Below are positions 1 to 7,248 of a DNA stretch of 64,000 nucleotides, in pieces. The position numbers and the translations under genes are program-made. Within the stretch, counting starts at the first letter, position 1. Each line of letters begins with the position of its first letter. This DNA comes from Saccharopolyspora hirsuta (GTDB lineage Bacteria; Actinomycetota; Actinomycetes; Mycobacteriales; Pseudonocardiaceae): assembly GCF_008630535.1 (NCBI RefSeq), contig NZ_VWPH01000002.1:558001-622000 (forward strand). Direction: 5' to 3'. The notes beneath the pieces are model-generated. The model did not search any database. It was given only the letters and a program-made list of their open reading frames with translations, and had not been told where the DNA came from.

Positions 1-83
1 GCGGCGCGATCCTCGCCGAGGCCAAGGCGGTCTTCGACGGCCCCACCGAACTGGTCGCGGCCGACCGCACCTATGACATCTGA
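1..83 (+). CDS. C-terminal end of an MBL-fold metallohydrolase (partial)
   Basis: Only the last 26 codons are inside the window, ending ...ELVAADRTYDI. No motif survives in this piece. The call rests on context: in actinobacteria an MBL-fold phosphodiesterase (the Rv1339 type of Mycobacterium tuberculosis) stands just before rph and rdgB, and the tail 'LAEAKAVFDG' looks like the end of that family. The stop codon overlaps the ATG of the next gene, so the two are probably co-transcribed. The assignment is inference; the upstream sequence would settle it. Confidence 0.45.
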   Translation, partial: GAILAEAKAVFDGPTELVAADRTYDI

Positions 84-527
84 CGCAGTGCTCCGCCGCG
101 CCACCGGTGCCGACGCGCTCGACATGGCCGAGGTGTGGTTGCGGTCCTTCTCCGCCGCCCTGCCGACGGTGCGCCGGGCGCACACCGATGACGAGGTGCG
201 GAGCTGGTTCGCGCACGTCGTCGTGCCGAACTCCGAGTCCTGGGTGGCCGAGGAGCGGGGTTCGGTGGTCGGACTCCTGGTGCTCGACGGCGCGGAGCTG
301 ACCCAGCTCTACCTCGACCCGCCGCAGCGCGGTCGAGGACTGGGCGATCAGCTCGTGGACCTGGCCAAACGCCGCCGCCGGACGGCCTGGAGCTGTGGAC
401 CTTCCAGGTCAACGGCCCGGCGCGGAGGTTCTACGAGCGGCACGGGTTCGTCGCCGTCGAGCACACCGACGGGCGGCACAACGAGGAGCGGGAGCCGGAC
501 GTCCGGTATGTCTGGTCGTCGGGGTAG
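73..527 (+). pseudogene. GNAT N-acetyltransferase, frameshifted
   Basis: A GNAT-family acyl-CoA-dependent acetyltransferase. From the ATG at 73 the frame reads about 100 residues of a normal GNAT core, including the acetyl-CoA pyrophosphate loop 'LYLDPPQRGRGLGDQLV'. It then runs into an Arg-rich tract, after which the +1 frame turns to Ser/Thr/Gly/Arg-rich nonsense. The missing C-terminal half is plainly readable in another frame ('LELWTFQVNGPARRFYERHG', then to the TAG at 525-527). One base is therefore missing within the CGCCGCCGCC-like tract at about 369-380. This is either genuine inactivation or an error in a GC repeat. The product would acetylate a small molecule or protein; the substrate is unknown. 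Confidence 0.75.
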
Positions 528-532
528 GCGCC

Positions 533-590
533 GATCTCGCGCGAGACCTGCGCGCCGCACGCGTGCCTGGTGGCGGTTCCGCGCGAAATC
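533..590. repeat. 58-bp palindrome-doublet element, family 1, copy 1
   Basis: Two palindromic ends, GATCTCGCGCGAGACC and GTTCCGCGCGAAATC, begin 43 nt apart around a GC-rich core centred on CACGCGTGC. The element starts 5 bp after the GNAT stop codon. The second copy, at 5628-5685, has the same length, the same 43-nt offset and the same core. It could fold into a cruciform or act as a bidirectional terminator. Confidence 0.6.
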
Positions 591-638
591 GCCAGCCCCT
601 TGACGAGGGGCTGCTCGGGGCGGGCTTAGGGTTGGGGC

Positions 639-1394
639 GTGGCACGAGCTGATGGGCGGAGCGACGACCAGCTCCGAGAGGTGCGGATCACGCGCGGGTA
701 CCAGGACTGGCCAGCCGGTTCGGTGCTGGTGGAGTTCGGCCGGACGCGGGTGTTGTGCGCGGCGAGCGTCCAGGAGGGCGTCCCGCGCTGGCGGACCGGC
801 TCCGGGCTGGGCTGGGTGACCGCGGAGTACGCGATGCTGCCGTCGTCGACCAACACGCGCAGCCCCCGCGAGTCGGTGAAGGGCCGCATCGGCGGCCGCA
901 CCCACGAGATCAGCCGGTTGATCGGCCGCTCGCTGCGCGCCTGCATCGACATGGCCGCGCTGGGCGAGAACACCATCGCGCTGGACTGCGACGTGATCCA
1001 GGCGGACGGCGGGACCCGCACCGCCGCGATCACCGGCGCCTACGTGGCGCTGGCGGACGCGGTGACCTGGCTGGGCGCGGCCGGTCGGCTGTCCGACCCG
1101 AAGCCGCTGTCCTGCTCGATCGCCGCGGTCAGCGTGGGCGTGGTGGACGGCCGGGTGCGCCTGGACCTGCCCTACGAGGAGGACTCGCGCGCCGAGGTGG
1201 ACATGAACGTGGTGGCCACCGACCACGGCACCCTGGTGGAGGTGCAGGGCACCGGCGAGGGCGCCACCTACACCCGGTCCACGATGGACAAGATGATCGA
1301 CTTCGCGCTGGACGGCTGCGCCGAGCTCGCCCGGATCCAGGCCGAAGCGCTCGCCGCCCCGTACCCGGGCGAACTGCCGGGGGGCAAGGCATGA
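639..1394 (+). CDS. rph: Ribonuclease PH
   Basis: Phosphorolytic 3'-5' exoribonuclease (251 aa) that trims the 3' ends of tRNA precursors, releasing nucleoside diphosphates; cytoplasmic, hexameric in the family. It spans the usual length with the characteristic blocks '[20 protein letters not shown]', '[20 protein letters not shown]' (phosphate and RNA binding) and '[18 protein letters not shown]'. The start is the GTG at 639, which gives the family's usual '[15 protein letters not shown]' N-terminus. The stop overlaps the ATG of rdgB by four bases, so the two genes are translationally coupled, the standard actinobacterial arrangement. Confidence 0.97.
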   Translation: MARADGRSDDQLREVRITRGYQDWPAGSVLVEFGRTRVLCAASVQEGVPRWRTGSGLGWVTAEYAMLPSSTNTRSPRESVKGRIGGRTHEISRLIGRSLRACIDMAALGENTIALDCDVIQADGGTRTAAITGAYVALADAVTWLGAAGRLSDPKPLSCSIAAVSVGVVDGRVRLDLPYEEDSRAEVDMNVVATDHGTLVEVQGTGEGATYTRSTMDKMIDFALDGCAELARIQAEALAAPYPGELPGGKA

Positions 1395-1996
1395 GCCGCG
1401 TCCTGCTGGCCACCCGCAACCAGAAGAAGCTGGTGGAGCTGCGCCGCATCCTCGAAGCCGAGGGCGTGACCGGCGTGGAGGTCGTCGGCCTGGCCGACGT
1501 CCCGGAGTTCCCGGAAGCCCCGGAGACCGGCGCGACCTTCGAGGAGAACGCGCTGGCCAAGGCGGCGGACGCGGCGAAGGCCACCGGCCTCCCGGCGATC
1601 GCGGACGACTCGGGCATCGCGGTGGACGCGCTGAACGGCATGCCGGGCGTCCTGTCCGCCCGCTGGTCCGGCAAGCACGGCGACGACCAGGCGAACCTGG
1701 ACCTCCTGCTGGGCCAGATCAAGGACGTCCCCGACGAGCGCCGCGGCGCGGCCTTCGTCGCGGCGGCGGCCCTGGTCCACCCGGACGGAGCGGAAACGGT
1801 GGTCCGGGGGGAGTGGCGAGGCAAGGTGATCCGCGAAGAGCGCGGCACCAACGGCTTCGGCTACGACCCGATCTTCGTCCCCGAGGGCGAGACCCGAACC
1901 AGCGCGGAGCTGTCGCCCGAGGAGAAGGACGCGGACTCCCACCGAGGCCGAGCCCTCCGCCTGCTCCTCCCGGAGCTCCGCAAGCTCGCGGGCTGA
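1391..1996 (+). CDS. rdgB: XTP/dITP diphosphatase (non-canonical purine NTP pyrophosphatase)
   Basis: A 201-aa HAM1/RdgB-family house-cleaning enzyme that hydrolyses XTP, dITP and ITP to monophosphates, keeping deaminated purines out of nucleic acids. It shows the nucleotide-binding start '[13 protein letters not shown]' and the active-site block '[20 protein letters not shown]' followed by 'SARWSG'; '[15 protein letters not shown]' lies near residue 155. Its ATG lies inside the rph stop (ATGA overlap). A strong hairpin follows at once, so this looks like the last gene of the MBL-GNAT-rph-rdgB unit. Confidence 0.97.
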   Translation: MSRVLLATRNQKKLVELRRILEAEGVTGVEVVGLADVPEFPEAPETGATFEENALAKAADAAKATGLPAIADDSGIAVDALNGMPGVLSARWSGKHGDDQANLDLLLGQIKDVPDERRGAAFVAAAALVHPDGAETVVRGEWRGKVIREERGTNGFGYDPIFVPEGETRTSAELSPEEKDADSHRGRALRLLLPELRKLAG

Positions 1997-2012
1997 GCAC
2001 CCGAACTACCTG

Positions 2013-2059
2013 CGGAAGGGCCCCTTCAACCGGCAGAGCTGGTCGAAGGGGCCCTTCGC
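2013..2059 (+). terminator. Hairpin terminator after rdgB
   Basis: A long stem built from GAAGGGCCCCTTCAACC and its near-complement GGTCGAAGGGGCCCTTC around a loop of about 9 nt, starting about 16 bp after the rdgB stop. There is no clear T-tract, as is usual in high-GC actinomycetes. It also lies downstream of the convergent DUF397 gene. Confidence 0.75.
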
Positions 2060-2076
2060 TCGTCGCAGGACCTGGT

Positions 2077-2376
2077 TCAGCCGTCGAGCGCGCCGCCCTT
2101 GACCGCGCGCAGGAACGCCTGCCACTGAGCAGGAGCGACGGCTAACTGTCCGCCATCGCGATCCTTGGTGTCCCGAATCCCAACAGCGTCAAAGCCAAGC
2201 CCGACCTCAACACAGTTGCCGCCGTTGCCTCCGCTCCGGCTGCTCTTACGCCAGCCGACTTCGACGCAGTTGTCGTTGTGCGGGCTGTAGCTGGACTTCC
2301 GCCACCCGACCTCGACACAAGTGCCCTGTCCCTGCGAGTAGCTGGACTTTCGCCAGTTGGTGAAAAGTCGACTCAT
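2077..2376 (-). CDS. DUF397 protein with a triplicated core motif
   Basis: A 99-aa DUF397 protein, partner of the upstream DUF5753 regulator; such pairs in streptomycetes (WhiJ/AbaA-like loci) influence development and antibiotic production. Normal family members are about 60-70 aa with one WRKSSYS...NCVEV motif. This one has three in tandem at residues 8-24 (WRKSSYSQGQGTCVEVG), 25-41 (WRKSSYSPHNDNCVEVG) and 42-59 (WRKSSRSGGNGGNCVEVG). These are followed by one normal C-terminal part with 'VGIRDTKDRDGG' and 'WQAFLRAVKGG'. The ATG at 2376 overlaps the regulator stop (ATGA), so translation is coupled. The triplication appears to be an in-frame expansion of a 51-54 nt unit. Confidence 0.9.
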   Translation of the reverse strand: MSRLFTNWRKSSYSQGQGTCVEVGWRKSSYSPHNDNCVEVGWRKSSRSGGNGGNCVEVGLGFDAVGIRDTKDRDGGQLAVAPAQWQAFLRAVKGGALDG

Positions 2377-3221
2377 AGCGCTCCTATGCGTTTGTGGATC
2401 AGCTCGAGCGTCGTCGCAGGATCTGCTGCGTGCGCACGTAGATGTTCCATCATCAACGCATAGTCGGATACGGCTTCGAGGTCTTCGACATAGACGCCGC
2501 CGTGCTGGCTTTCGAGGTAGACGACATCGGCATCCGCGGCGTCGCTGTACCGGAGGATGGTCACCTGTCCGCCGGTCGCTGGCTGGGCCCCGGCTTCCAG
2601 CGGCATGACCTGGAACGTGATGTTCGGCCATTCGGCCGTCTTGAGCAGGTGCTCCAACTGCTGCTTGAGCACGCCGGTGCCGCCGACCTTCTTGTAGAGC
2701 GAGGCTTCTCCTGCGATCGCCCAGAGCTTCAACGGGGCCGTGTCGCTAAGGCGTTGCTGGCGCTGGAGTCGCAGCTCAACCCGGCGCTCGATCTCTTCGG
2801 GAGTCGACCTCAGCAGGGTCGCCTTCGTCAGCGCCCGCGCGTAGTCAGGGGTCTGGAGCAGGCCTGGAATGACATCGGGCTCGAATGTGTTCACCTCGCT
2901 GGCTTCGGCTTCCAGCCCCAGATAGCGCTCGTGCCACTCCGGGAGCACGTCAACATATGTCTCCCACCAGCCCTTGCGGCGAGCGTCCCGGGCAAGGCCG
3001 GTCAACCGGTCTCGTCTGTCCCGGTCGATTCCGAAAAGCTCCGCGAGCGCGATGACATCGCCGTGAGATGGAGTCCGCTTCCCGGCCTCCCAACGCGAAA
3101 CGAGCGACTGCGCGCGCCCTACCGCGTCAGCGACTTGCTGTGTTGTGAGACCGGCGTCGTTGCGAAGGTTGCGCAGATCTTGCGCGAGGCGTCGCCTCCG
3201 GACCACGGGTGAGGGCTCCAT
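2373..3221 (-). CDS. XRE-family helix-turn-helix regulator with DUF5753 domain
   Basis: A 282-aa DNA-binding regulator. Residues about 10-70 form the helix-turn-helix (LTTQQVADAVGRAQSLVSRW). Residues about 85-270 are DUF5753, opening with 'RKGWWETYVDVLPEWHERYL' and containing 'PDVIPGLLQTPDYARALTKA' and 'VTILRYSDAADADVVYLES'. The family usually pairs with an adjacent DUF397 protein thought to modulate it, as here. It is divergent from the small gene at 3336. The 114-bp gap holds two 15-bp palindromes that are likely operators. A second, clearly related copy lies at 11616. Confidence 0.92.
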   Translation of the reverse strand: MEPSPVVRRRRLAQDLRNLRNDAGLTTQQVADAVGRAQSLVSRWEAGKRTPSHGDVIALAELFGIDRDRRDRLTGLARDARRKGWWETYVDVLPEWHERYLGLEAEASEVNTFEPDVIPGLLQTPDYARALTKATLLRSTPEEIERRVELRLQRQQRLSDTAPLKLWAIAGEASLYKKVGGTGVLKQQLEHLLKTAEWPNITFQVMPLEAGAQPATGGQVTILRYSDAADADVVYLESQHGGVYVEDLEAVSDYALMMEHLRAHAADPATTLELIHKRIGAL

Positions 3222-3280
3222 GCCCGTCAGTCTTACGGGTGGATGTCCCGCTGATCCAGCTCCTTCACTCGATAGAGATC

Positions 3281-3324
3281 TATCCCCTGGGGATTATCCC
3301 AGCCGAATATATCCCCAGGGGATA
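3281..3324. promoter_or_regulatory. Pair of TATCCCCnGGGGATA operators
   Basis: Two palindromes, TATCCCCTGGGGATT (3281-3295) and TATCCCCAGGGGATA (3310-3324, perfect apart from the central base), lie with centres 29 bp apart in the gap between the DUF5753 regulator and the small gene at 3336. The second abuts the ribosome-binding site GGAGG. Their symmetry and position suggest autoregulation by the divergent regulator or control by another factor; the binder is inference. Confidence 0.6.
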
Positions 3325-3335
3325 AGGAGGAAGCG

Positions 3336-3560
3336 ATGTCTGAATGGACCACAGTGGACTGGTTCTGGCGGCCGGTAGGTGTCGGGCGGCATGCGTTCGA
3401 CGTCGTCGCGAAGCGGGCTGAGCCGCACGACCCGGTGTCGTCGTTCTGCGGGGTCGAGGTGGAGGCGTGGCAGGTGCAGCGGCTTGCGCCGGAGTCGGAG
3501 TGGATCCGCGAGGACACCTGCATGGACTGCTGGCGGCGGATCAGTGCCCGGTGGTCGTGA
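3336..3560 (+). CDS. Small Cys/His protein (zinc-ribbon-like)
   Basis: A 74-aa soluble protein behind a strong ribosome-binding site (AAGGAGG, 6 nt before the ATG). It has 'RHAFDVV' near residue 18, a cysteine in 'SSFCGVEV' near residue 37 and 'CMDCWRRI' near the C-terminus. The pattern H-x-F...CG...C-x-x-C-W is common in short Pseudonocardiaceae proteins annotated as zinc-finger proteins near DUF5753 regulators. Zinc binding is inferred from the spacing. The function is unknown; divergence from the regulator and the shared operators suggest the two respond to the same signal. Confidence 0.7.
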   Translation: MSEWTTVDWFWRPVGVGRHAFDVVAKRAEPHDPVSSFCGVEVEAWQVQRLAPESEWIREDTCMDCWRRISARWS

Positions 3561-3598
3561 GCGGTGATGGCCGTACTTACGACCATCGCCGCTCACGA
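3555..3598. repeat. Hairpin repeat, family 5, copy 1 (possible terminator)
   Basis: An inverted repeat with arms TCGTGAGCGG...GATGG and CCATCG...CCGCTCACGA around GTACTTAC. It includes the stop codon of the small gene at 3336. A similar 43-bp hairpin is at 37008-37050. It could terminate the small gene. Confidence 0.6.
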
Positions 3599-3647
3599 GT
3601 TCTGACCTGCACAAACACAACCTTCAGCGAACAAGGGGAGACAACGG

Positions 3648-3848
3648 ATGTTCTGGCTTCAGGTGACCACGCTCGTGCTCGTCAACGTCCTCATCGCGAG
3701 CATGCTGCTCATCCGCCCGCCTCGGGCGCAGCACAGCGGTGCTGGTGATGGGGCGCTCAACGTCTGGCAGCTGATCGACGAGGTCGAGGCCGAACGACAA
3801 CGCGAAGCCGCCTCCACCGGCCGCCACCGCCTCCGGTCGGACCCCTGA
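3648..3848 (+). CDS. Small single-pass membrane protein
   Basis: A 66-aa protein preceded by AAGGGGAGA, 10 nt before the ATG. Residues 3-23 (WLQVTTLVLVNVLIASMLLI) form one hydrophobic membrane helix. The rest is a short soluble tail rich in charged residues with 'VWQLIDEVEAERQREAAS', probably helical. No family is recognised. It lies between the small Cys/His gene and a strong double hairpin, so it may be a monocistronic or two-gene unit. Confidence 0.6.
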   Translation: MFWLQVTTLVLVNVLIASMLLIRPPRAQHSGAGDGALNVWQLIDEVEAERQREAASTGRHRLRSDP

Positions 3849-3854
3849 ACTGGT

Positions 3855-3935
3855 CCGGTGCCCGATTGCCCCCGACCTCGCGGGCACCGGACCTCCCCGG
3901 TGGGCCGGGCGTCGCCCCTCCCCGCGCCCGGCCCA
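3855..3935 (+). terminator. Double hairpin terminator
   Basis: Two GC-rich stems follow the small membrane-protein gene: CCGGTGCCCG with CGGGCACCGG (3855-3890, perfect 10 bp) and TGGGCCGGGCG with CGCCCGGCCCA (3901-3935). They also face the end of the convergent NLR remnant. Confidence 0.7.
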
Positions 3936-3968
3936 TCACCCCGACCAGGACTTTCTGAGCCCGAGCAT

Positions 3969-5555
3969 TCAGGTTCTTGCAGTTTGCGTTGTGCGAATTG
4001 GTGGAGTGACCGGTGCATCCCGGTAGTAGCTACGGCGGCTTGCCTTCCACCGCGCCTCGCGATCGACATGTGGACGGCGGCGCTTTACATGAGTCCCCGT
4101 CGGCAGCCGGTCAGCACCCTCGATCACAGCATCGGCATCGACCAAGACGGTCAGTCTCTCGTTGGTCAGGCTGGACAGATCCACTTTTCGAGTCCTGGGC
4201 AGGTCGAGCAGCCGGAGCGCGGCAAGCGCGCTGAGCGAGCCGAAATTGCTTGTCTCAGGTCGAACCTGGAGGGTGTTGAGTTCGGGAAGCCGGTCCAGAC
4301 CCAGTTCGTCGAGGGACGTCGTCATGCTGAGGTGCAGGCCTCGAAGGTTCGGGAACTGCGCCGCGATGAACTCGACCGGTTGCCGTGCGGACGACAGGAT
4401 GCTGAGCTGGGTCATCTGCTGCGGGTGCGGCAGCTTCGCCAACACGTCGATCGCATTGTCGGCGTCGAGCATCAGGTCGCGGAGGTTCGCAAGGTTCTCG
4501 AACGCGCTGGTACCGGAATCTGGGCGGAGCCCGATGCGCAGGAACTCCAGTCCTGCCAGCTTGGCCAGGAATTCGACCGAGGAGAACCCGGCCCGTTGGT
4601 TGAGGAAGAGGTTCGTGAGATTCGGCAGCTCGCGGAGCTCGTCCTCGTGGAGCAGCTGATTGCACACCAGCGTGAGTTTTCTGATCCCCGGGTGTCCCGC
4701 GATCCCGCGCGCTGACAGAACCCGGTGCGTGTAGACCCGGAGTGAGCAGAGGTTCGGCGCTCCTGCGGAGAACTGCAGGTCATCGATATTGTCGTCCTCG
4801 AAATTGGCCATCGCGTGCTGGAGGTTCCGCAGCTCGCGGAGGTATGGCACCAAGGAGGCCTGGTGGATCAGGACGGCCTGGTGGTGCAGTCCGGCATGGC
4901 CGTCCTCGGCGGCTTCGCGGGCGGCCAGAAACTCATGGAAGGTCCGGTGGACGAAGTCGATGCGGCCTTCGGCCGGTTCGCGGATGACGCCACTGCGTTC
5001 CACGAGGTTCTTGAGGCAGGCGTCCGCATCGACGTCGGCTGCGGTCATCGCGGAGACCTTGCGCTCGATGTGGTCGACCGCCGTCGACCGGTCCAGCTCG
5101 GAGCGGCCGTTGATGTTCAGCCAGAACGCCAGGTCCTGCAGGATCAGGAGCTTCTCCGGGGATCCCAACGTGAATTCGCCGTCCGCCGCGATTCCGCGCA
5201 CCGCGTCGCGCCGGTCCAAGAGCATTTCCAGTGCGGCGGAGTAGAGGCTCTTGCGGTCGCGGGGGAGGTCGCCGCTGCGGTCGAGGTTGAGCGCGCACAA
5301 CATGGCGCACATCAGCGGACTGCGCGCCAGGCTGCGCAGGTGCGCGCGGGCGTCCAGCTGGGCGAGCAGACCGCGGTGGCGTTCCTCGACCTCGGCTCGG
5401 CTGAACGGCAGGCTGTTCGCGTCGGCCTGCAGCAGGGCCTCGTGCCAGCGCCCGACGAAGTCCTTGATGTTGCTCGGCGTCATCGCCTCCAGGTCGATGG
5501 ATGTGAAACCTTCCGCCTGGAGCCATTTCGTCCCTGCGGCCGCAGGCCGGGACAT
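3969..5555 (-). pseudogene. NACHT/LRR (NLR-like STAND NTPase) protein, N-terminal half missing
   Basis: A 528-aa remnant of a STAND NTPase of the NACHT-LRR type, a class that includes bacterial anti-phage sensors. It starts exactly at the sensor-1 segment of the NTPase ('MSRPAAAGTKWLQAEGF', normally VTSRPAA...). It keeps the helical part of the NACHT module ('LARSPLMCAMLCALNL', 'FVHRTFHEFLAAREA') and continues into leucine-rich repeats over about residues 260-460. The effector domain, P-loop and Walker B are absent. In-frame TGA lies 9 bp upstream of the ATG and the DNA beyond is unrelated, ending in a family 1 repeat. Without the P-loop it cannot bind ATP, so a relic of a deleted defence gene is the simplest reading. 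Confidence 0.75.
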
Positions 5556-5627
5556 GAGACCCCCTCAGACAGACTTCGAGCGGATCTTGGCGGAACTCGT
5601 CGCTGGTGGGCAAGCGAGCAGGGTGGC

Positions 5628-5685
5628 GATCTCGCGCGAAATCGGCGTCCGCCACGCGTGCGGAACGCCGGTTTCGCGCGAAATC
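5628..5685. repeat. 58-bp palindrome-doublet element, family 1, copy 2
   Basis: The ends GATCTCGCGCGAAATC (5628-5643) and GTTTCGCGCGAAATC (5671-5685) begin 43 nt apart, with a CCACGCGTGCGG core. It starts 2 bp beyond the carotenoid oxygenase stop codon and lies near the point where the NLR gene is cut. Length and spacing equal those of copy 1 at 533-590. Confidence 0.65.
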
Positions 5686-5687
5686 GG

Positions 5688-7115
5688 TCAGGCGCCGGTC
5701 GGGACCCAGTTGCCGTGGAAACCGTTGGGAACCCGGTCGGGGAGCTGGACCACCGCCACCGTTTCCAGGGTTTCCGCGTCCAGGAGCAGGAGGTCGCTGC
5801 GCTGCTCGGCCGCGGAGTAGCGGAGACCCATCAGGATTCCGTCGTCCTCCGCTGAATCGGCGGCGTTGGGTTCGAAGACGAACTCGCCGACCTGGTTTCC
5901 CTCGCCGAAGCTGCGGGTTTCGGTGCGCCCGGAGGCCAGGTCGTGCTTGTACAGGGTGTCCGCGCCGACCGAGTAGCCGTAGCGGTGCTTCTTGCCGAGC
6001 AGGCGCTCGTCGACGCGGGGGAACTCCTGCTCGCGGTCGTCCAGGCGCTCTTCGCGGACCTGGCCGCGCTTGAAGTCCACCGTCCAGCGGTCCAGCGTCG
6101 GGGCTCCCTCGGACGGGCCGCTCAGGTCCGCGTCGAAGATCTTCGAGTGCCGCACCACGTCCAGCACCACGCCGTCCTCGGTGTCGTAGGCGTTGAGCGG
6201 GTGGAAGACGTAGCAGGGGCCGACGTCGAACCAGCGGACGTCGCGCGGGCCGCCGCTGCGCGGCATGACCCCGATCCGCGCCGGGTAGCGGGGGTTCCAG
6301 CGGTACGGGTAACCCCGGTTCGCCCGGGTGAAGCGGGTCATCCGTGCGCTGATCGGGTCCGGGATCCGGACCCGGCCGATCAGCGCGGACAGCACCAGCT
6401 GGGCGGGGCGGCGCATCCAGCTCGGCGCTACGGTCGCGGTGGCCTGCCGCACGTCGAAGGTGACCGGGAGGTCGTAGAACACCACGTGCTTCTCGGTCAG
6501 CGAGAAGTCGTGCATCATCGGGCTGCCGCCGACCTCGACGTCCACCGTGCGGCGGGCCCGGCCGTCCGCGCCGATGACCGAGTACTGCACGGTGTTGCCC
6601 CGGCCGAAGAAGTACGAGACCGCGTGCAGCTCACCGGTTTCCGGGTCCCGCTTGGGGTGCGCGGTGTAGCCGCCGGGCAGGGTGCCGTCGAAGTCGCACG
6701 GGCCGACGGTGTCGAGCTCGTCGGTCAGCTCGTAGTTCGCCGCGCCGCCCTCGACCAGGGCCAGCGTGCGACCGGCGTGGCCGATGACGTTGGTGTTCGC
6801 GCCGAGCAGGTCCAGACCGGCGCGCGGGTTGCGGGGGCGCAGCGGTTCGCCGAGCGCGCGGCTGACGTGCGGTGAGCGGACCCAGCGGTTGCGGTACCAC
6901 TCCGCGCGGCCGTCGCGGAGGCGGATCCCGTGCACCATGCCGTCGCCCATGAACCAGCTGTAGGCGTCGGGGTCGATCTCGGCGCTCGGGTTCGGGCCGT
7001 TGCGCAGGTAGCGGCCGTCGAGGTGGTCCGGGATGCTGCCGATCACCGGGAGGTCCGCGCAGGTGTGCTCCTGCTGGACCGGCGCGTAGTTGCCCTGCGT
7101 GAACGGGTTGCTCAT
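5688..7115 (-). CDS. Carotenoid cleavage oxygenase
   Basis: A 475-aa RPE65/carotenoid-oxygenase family enzyme: non-haem Fe(II), dioxygen-dependent cleavage of a double bond in carotenoids, apocarotenoids or stilbenes. The four iron-ligand histidines of the seven-blade propeller are recognisable in 'YTAHPKRD', 'MMHDFSLT', 'YVFHPLNAYD' and 'NGFHGNWVP'. The start 'MSNPFTQGNYAPV' with 'RYLRNGPNP' is typical. The ATG is preceded by GGAGG. The substrate cannot be told from sequence, and no carotenoid synthesis gene is adjacent. A 13-bp inverted repeat in the promoter suggests repression by a TetR-type protein. Confidence 0.93.
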   Translation of the reverse strand: MSNPFTQGNYAPVQQEHTCADLPVIGSIPDHLDGRYLRNGPNPSAEIDPDAYSWFMGDGMVHGIRLRDGRAEWYRNRWVRSPHVSRALGEPLRPRNPRAGLDLLGANTNVIGHAGRTLALVEGGAANYELTDELDTVGPCDFDGTLPGGYTAHPKRDPETGELHAVSYFFGRGNTVQYSVIGADGRARRTVDVEVGGSPMMHDFSLTEKHVVFYDLPVTFDVRQATATVAPSWMRRPAQLVLSALIGRVRIPDPISARMTRFTRANRGYPYRWNPRYPARIGVMPRSGGPRDVRWFDVGPCYVFHPLNAYDTEDGVVLDVVRHSKIFDADLSGPSEGAPTLDRWTVDFKRGQVREERLDDREQEFPRVDERLLGKKHRYGYSVGADTLYKHDLASGRTETRSFGEGNQVGEFVFEPNAADSAEDDGILMGLRYSAAEQRSDLLLLDAETLETVAVVQLPDRVPNGFHGNWVPTGA

Positions 7116-7136
7116 GGGAGCTCCCTCCAGCGTTTT

Positions 7137-7168
7137 GTAACAGCGTTATAGAACCATAACGGTGTTAC
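7137..7168. promoter_or_regulatory. Inverted-repeat operator upstream of the carotenoid oxygenase
   Basis: GTAACAGCGTTAT (7137-7149) and ATAACGGTGTTAC (7156-7168) match as an inverted repeat at 12 of 13 positions with a 6-bp spacer. It lies 21 bp upstream of the carotenoid oxygenase ATG and also faces the divergent TSUP gene. The architecture fits a TetR-family dimer pair; no such regulator is adjacent. Confidence 0.65.
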
Positions 7169-7248
7169 CGAACAGGCTGCAACGGTCCGTCCCGATGTGA
7201 TGCCGCTCGCCCCGGCGGGAACTTGAGTCGTTCCAGAAGCTAACTTCG

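Noticed and set aside
533-590. Insertion sequence ends
   Set aside because: The two palindromes are only 43 nt apart with no coding capacity, and no target-site duplication is visible.
2077-3221. Toxin-antitoxin module (regulator plus small protein)
   Set aside because: The DUF5753/DUF397 pairing is an established developmental-regulator type in actinomycetes, and neither protein shows toxin motifs.
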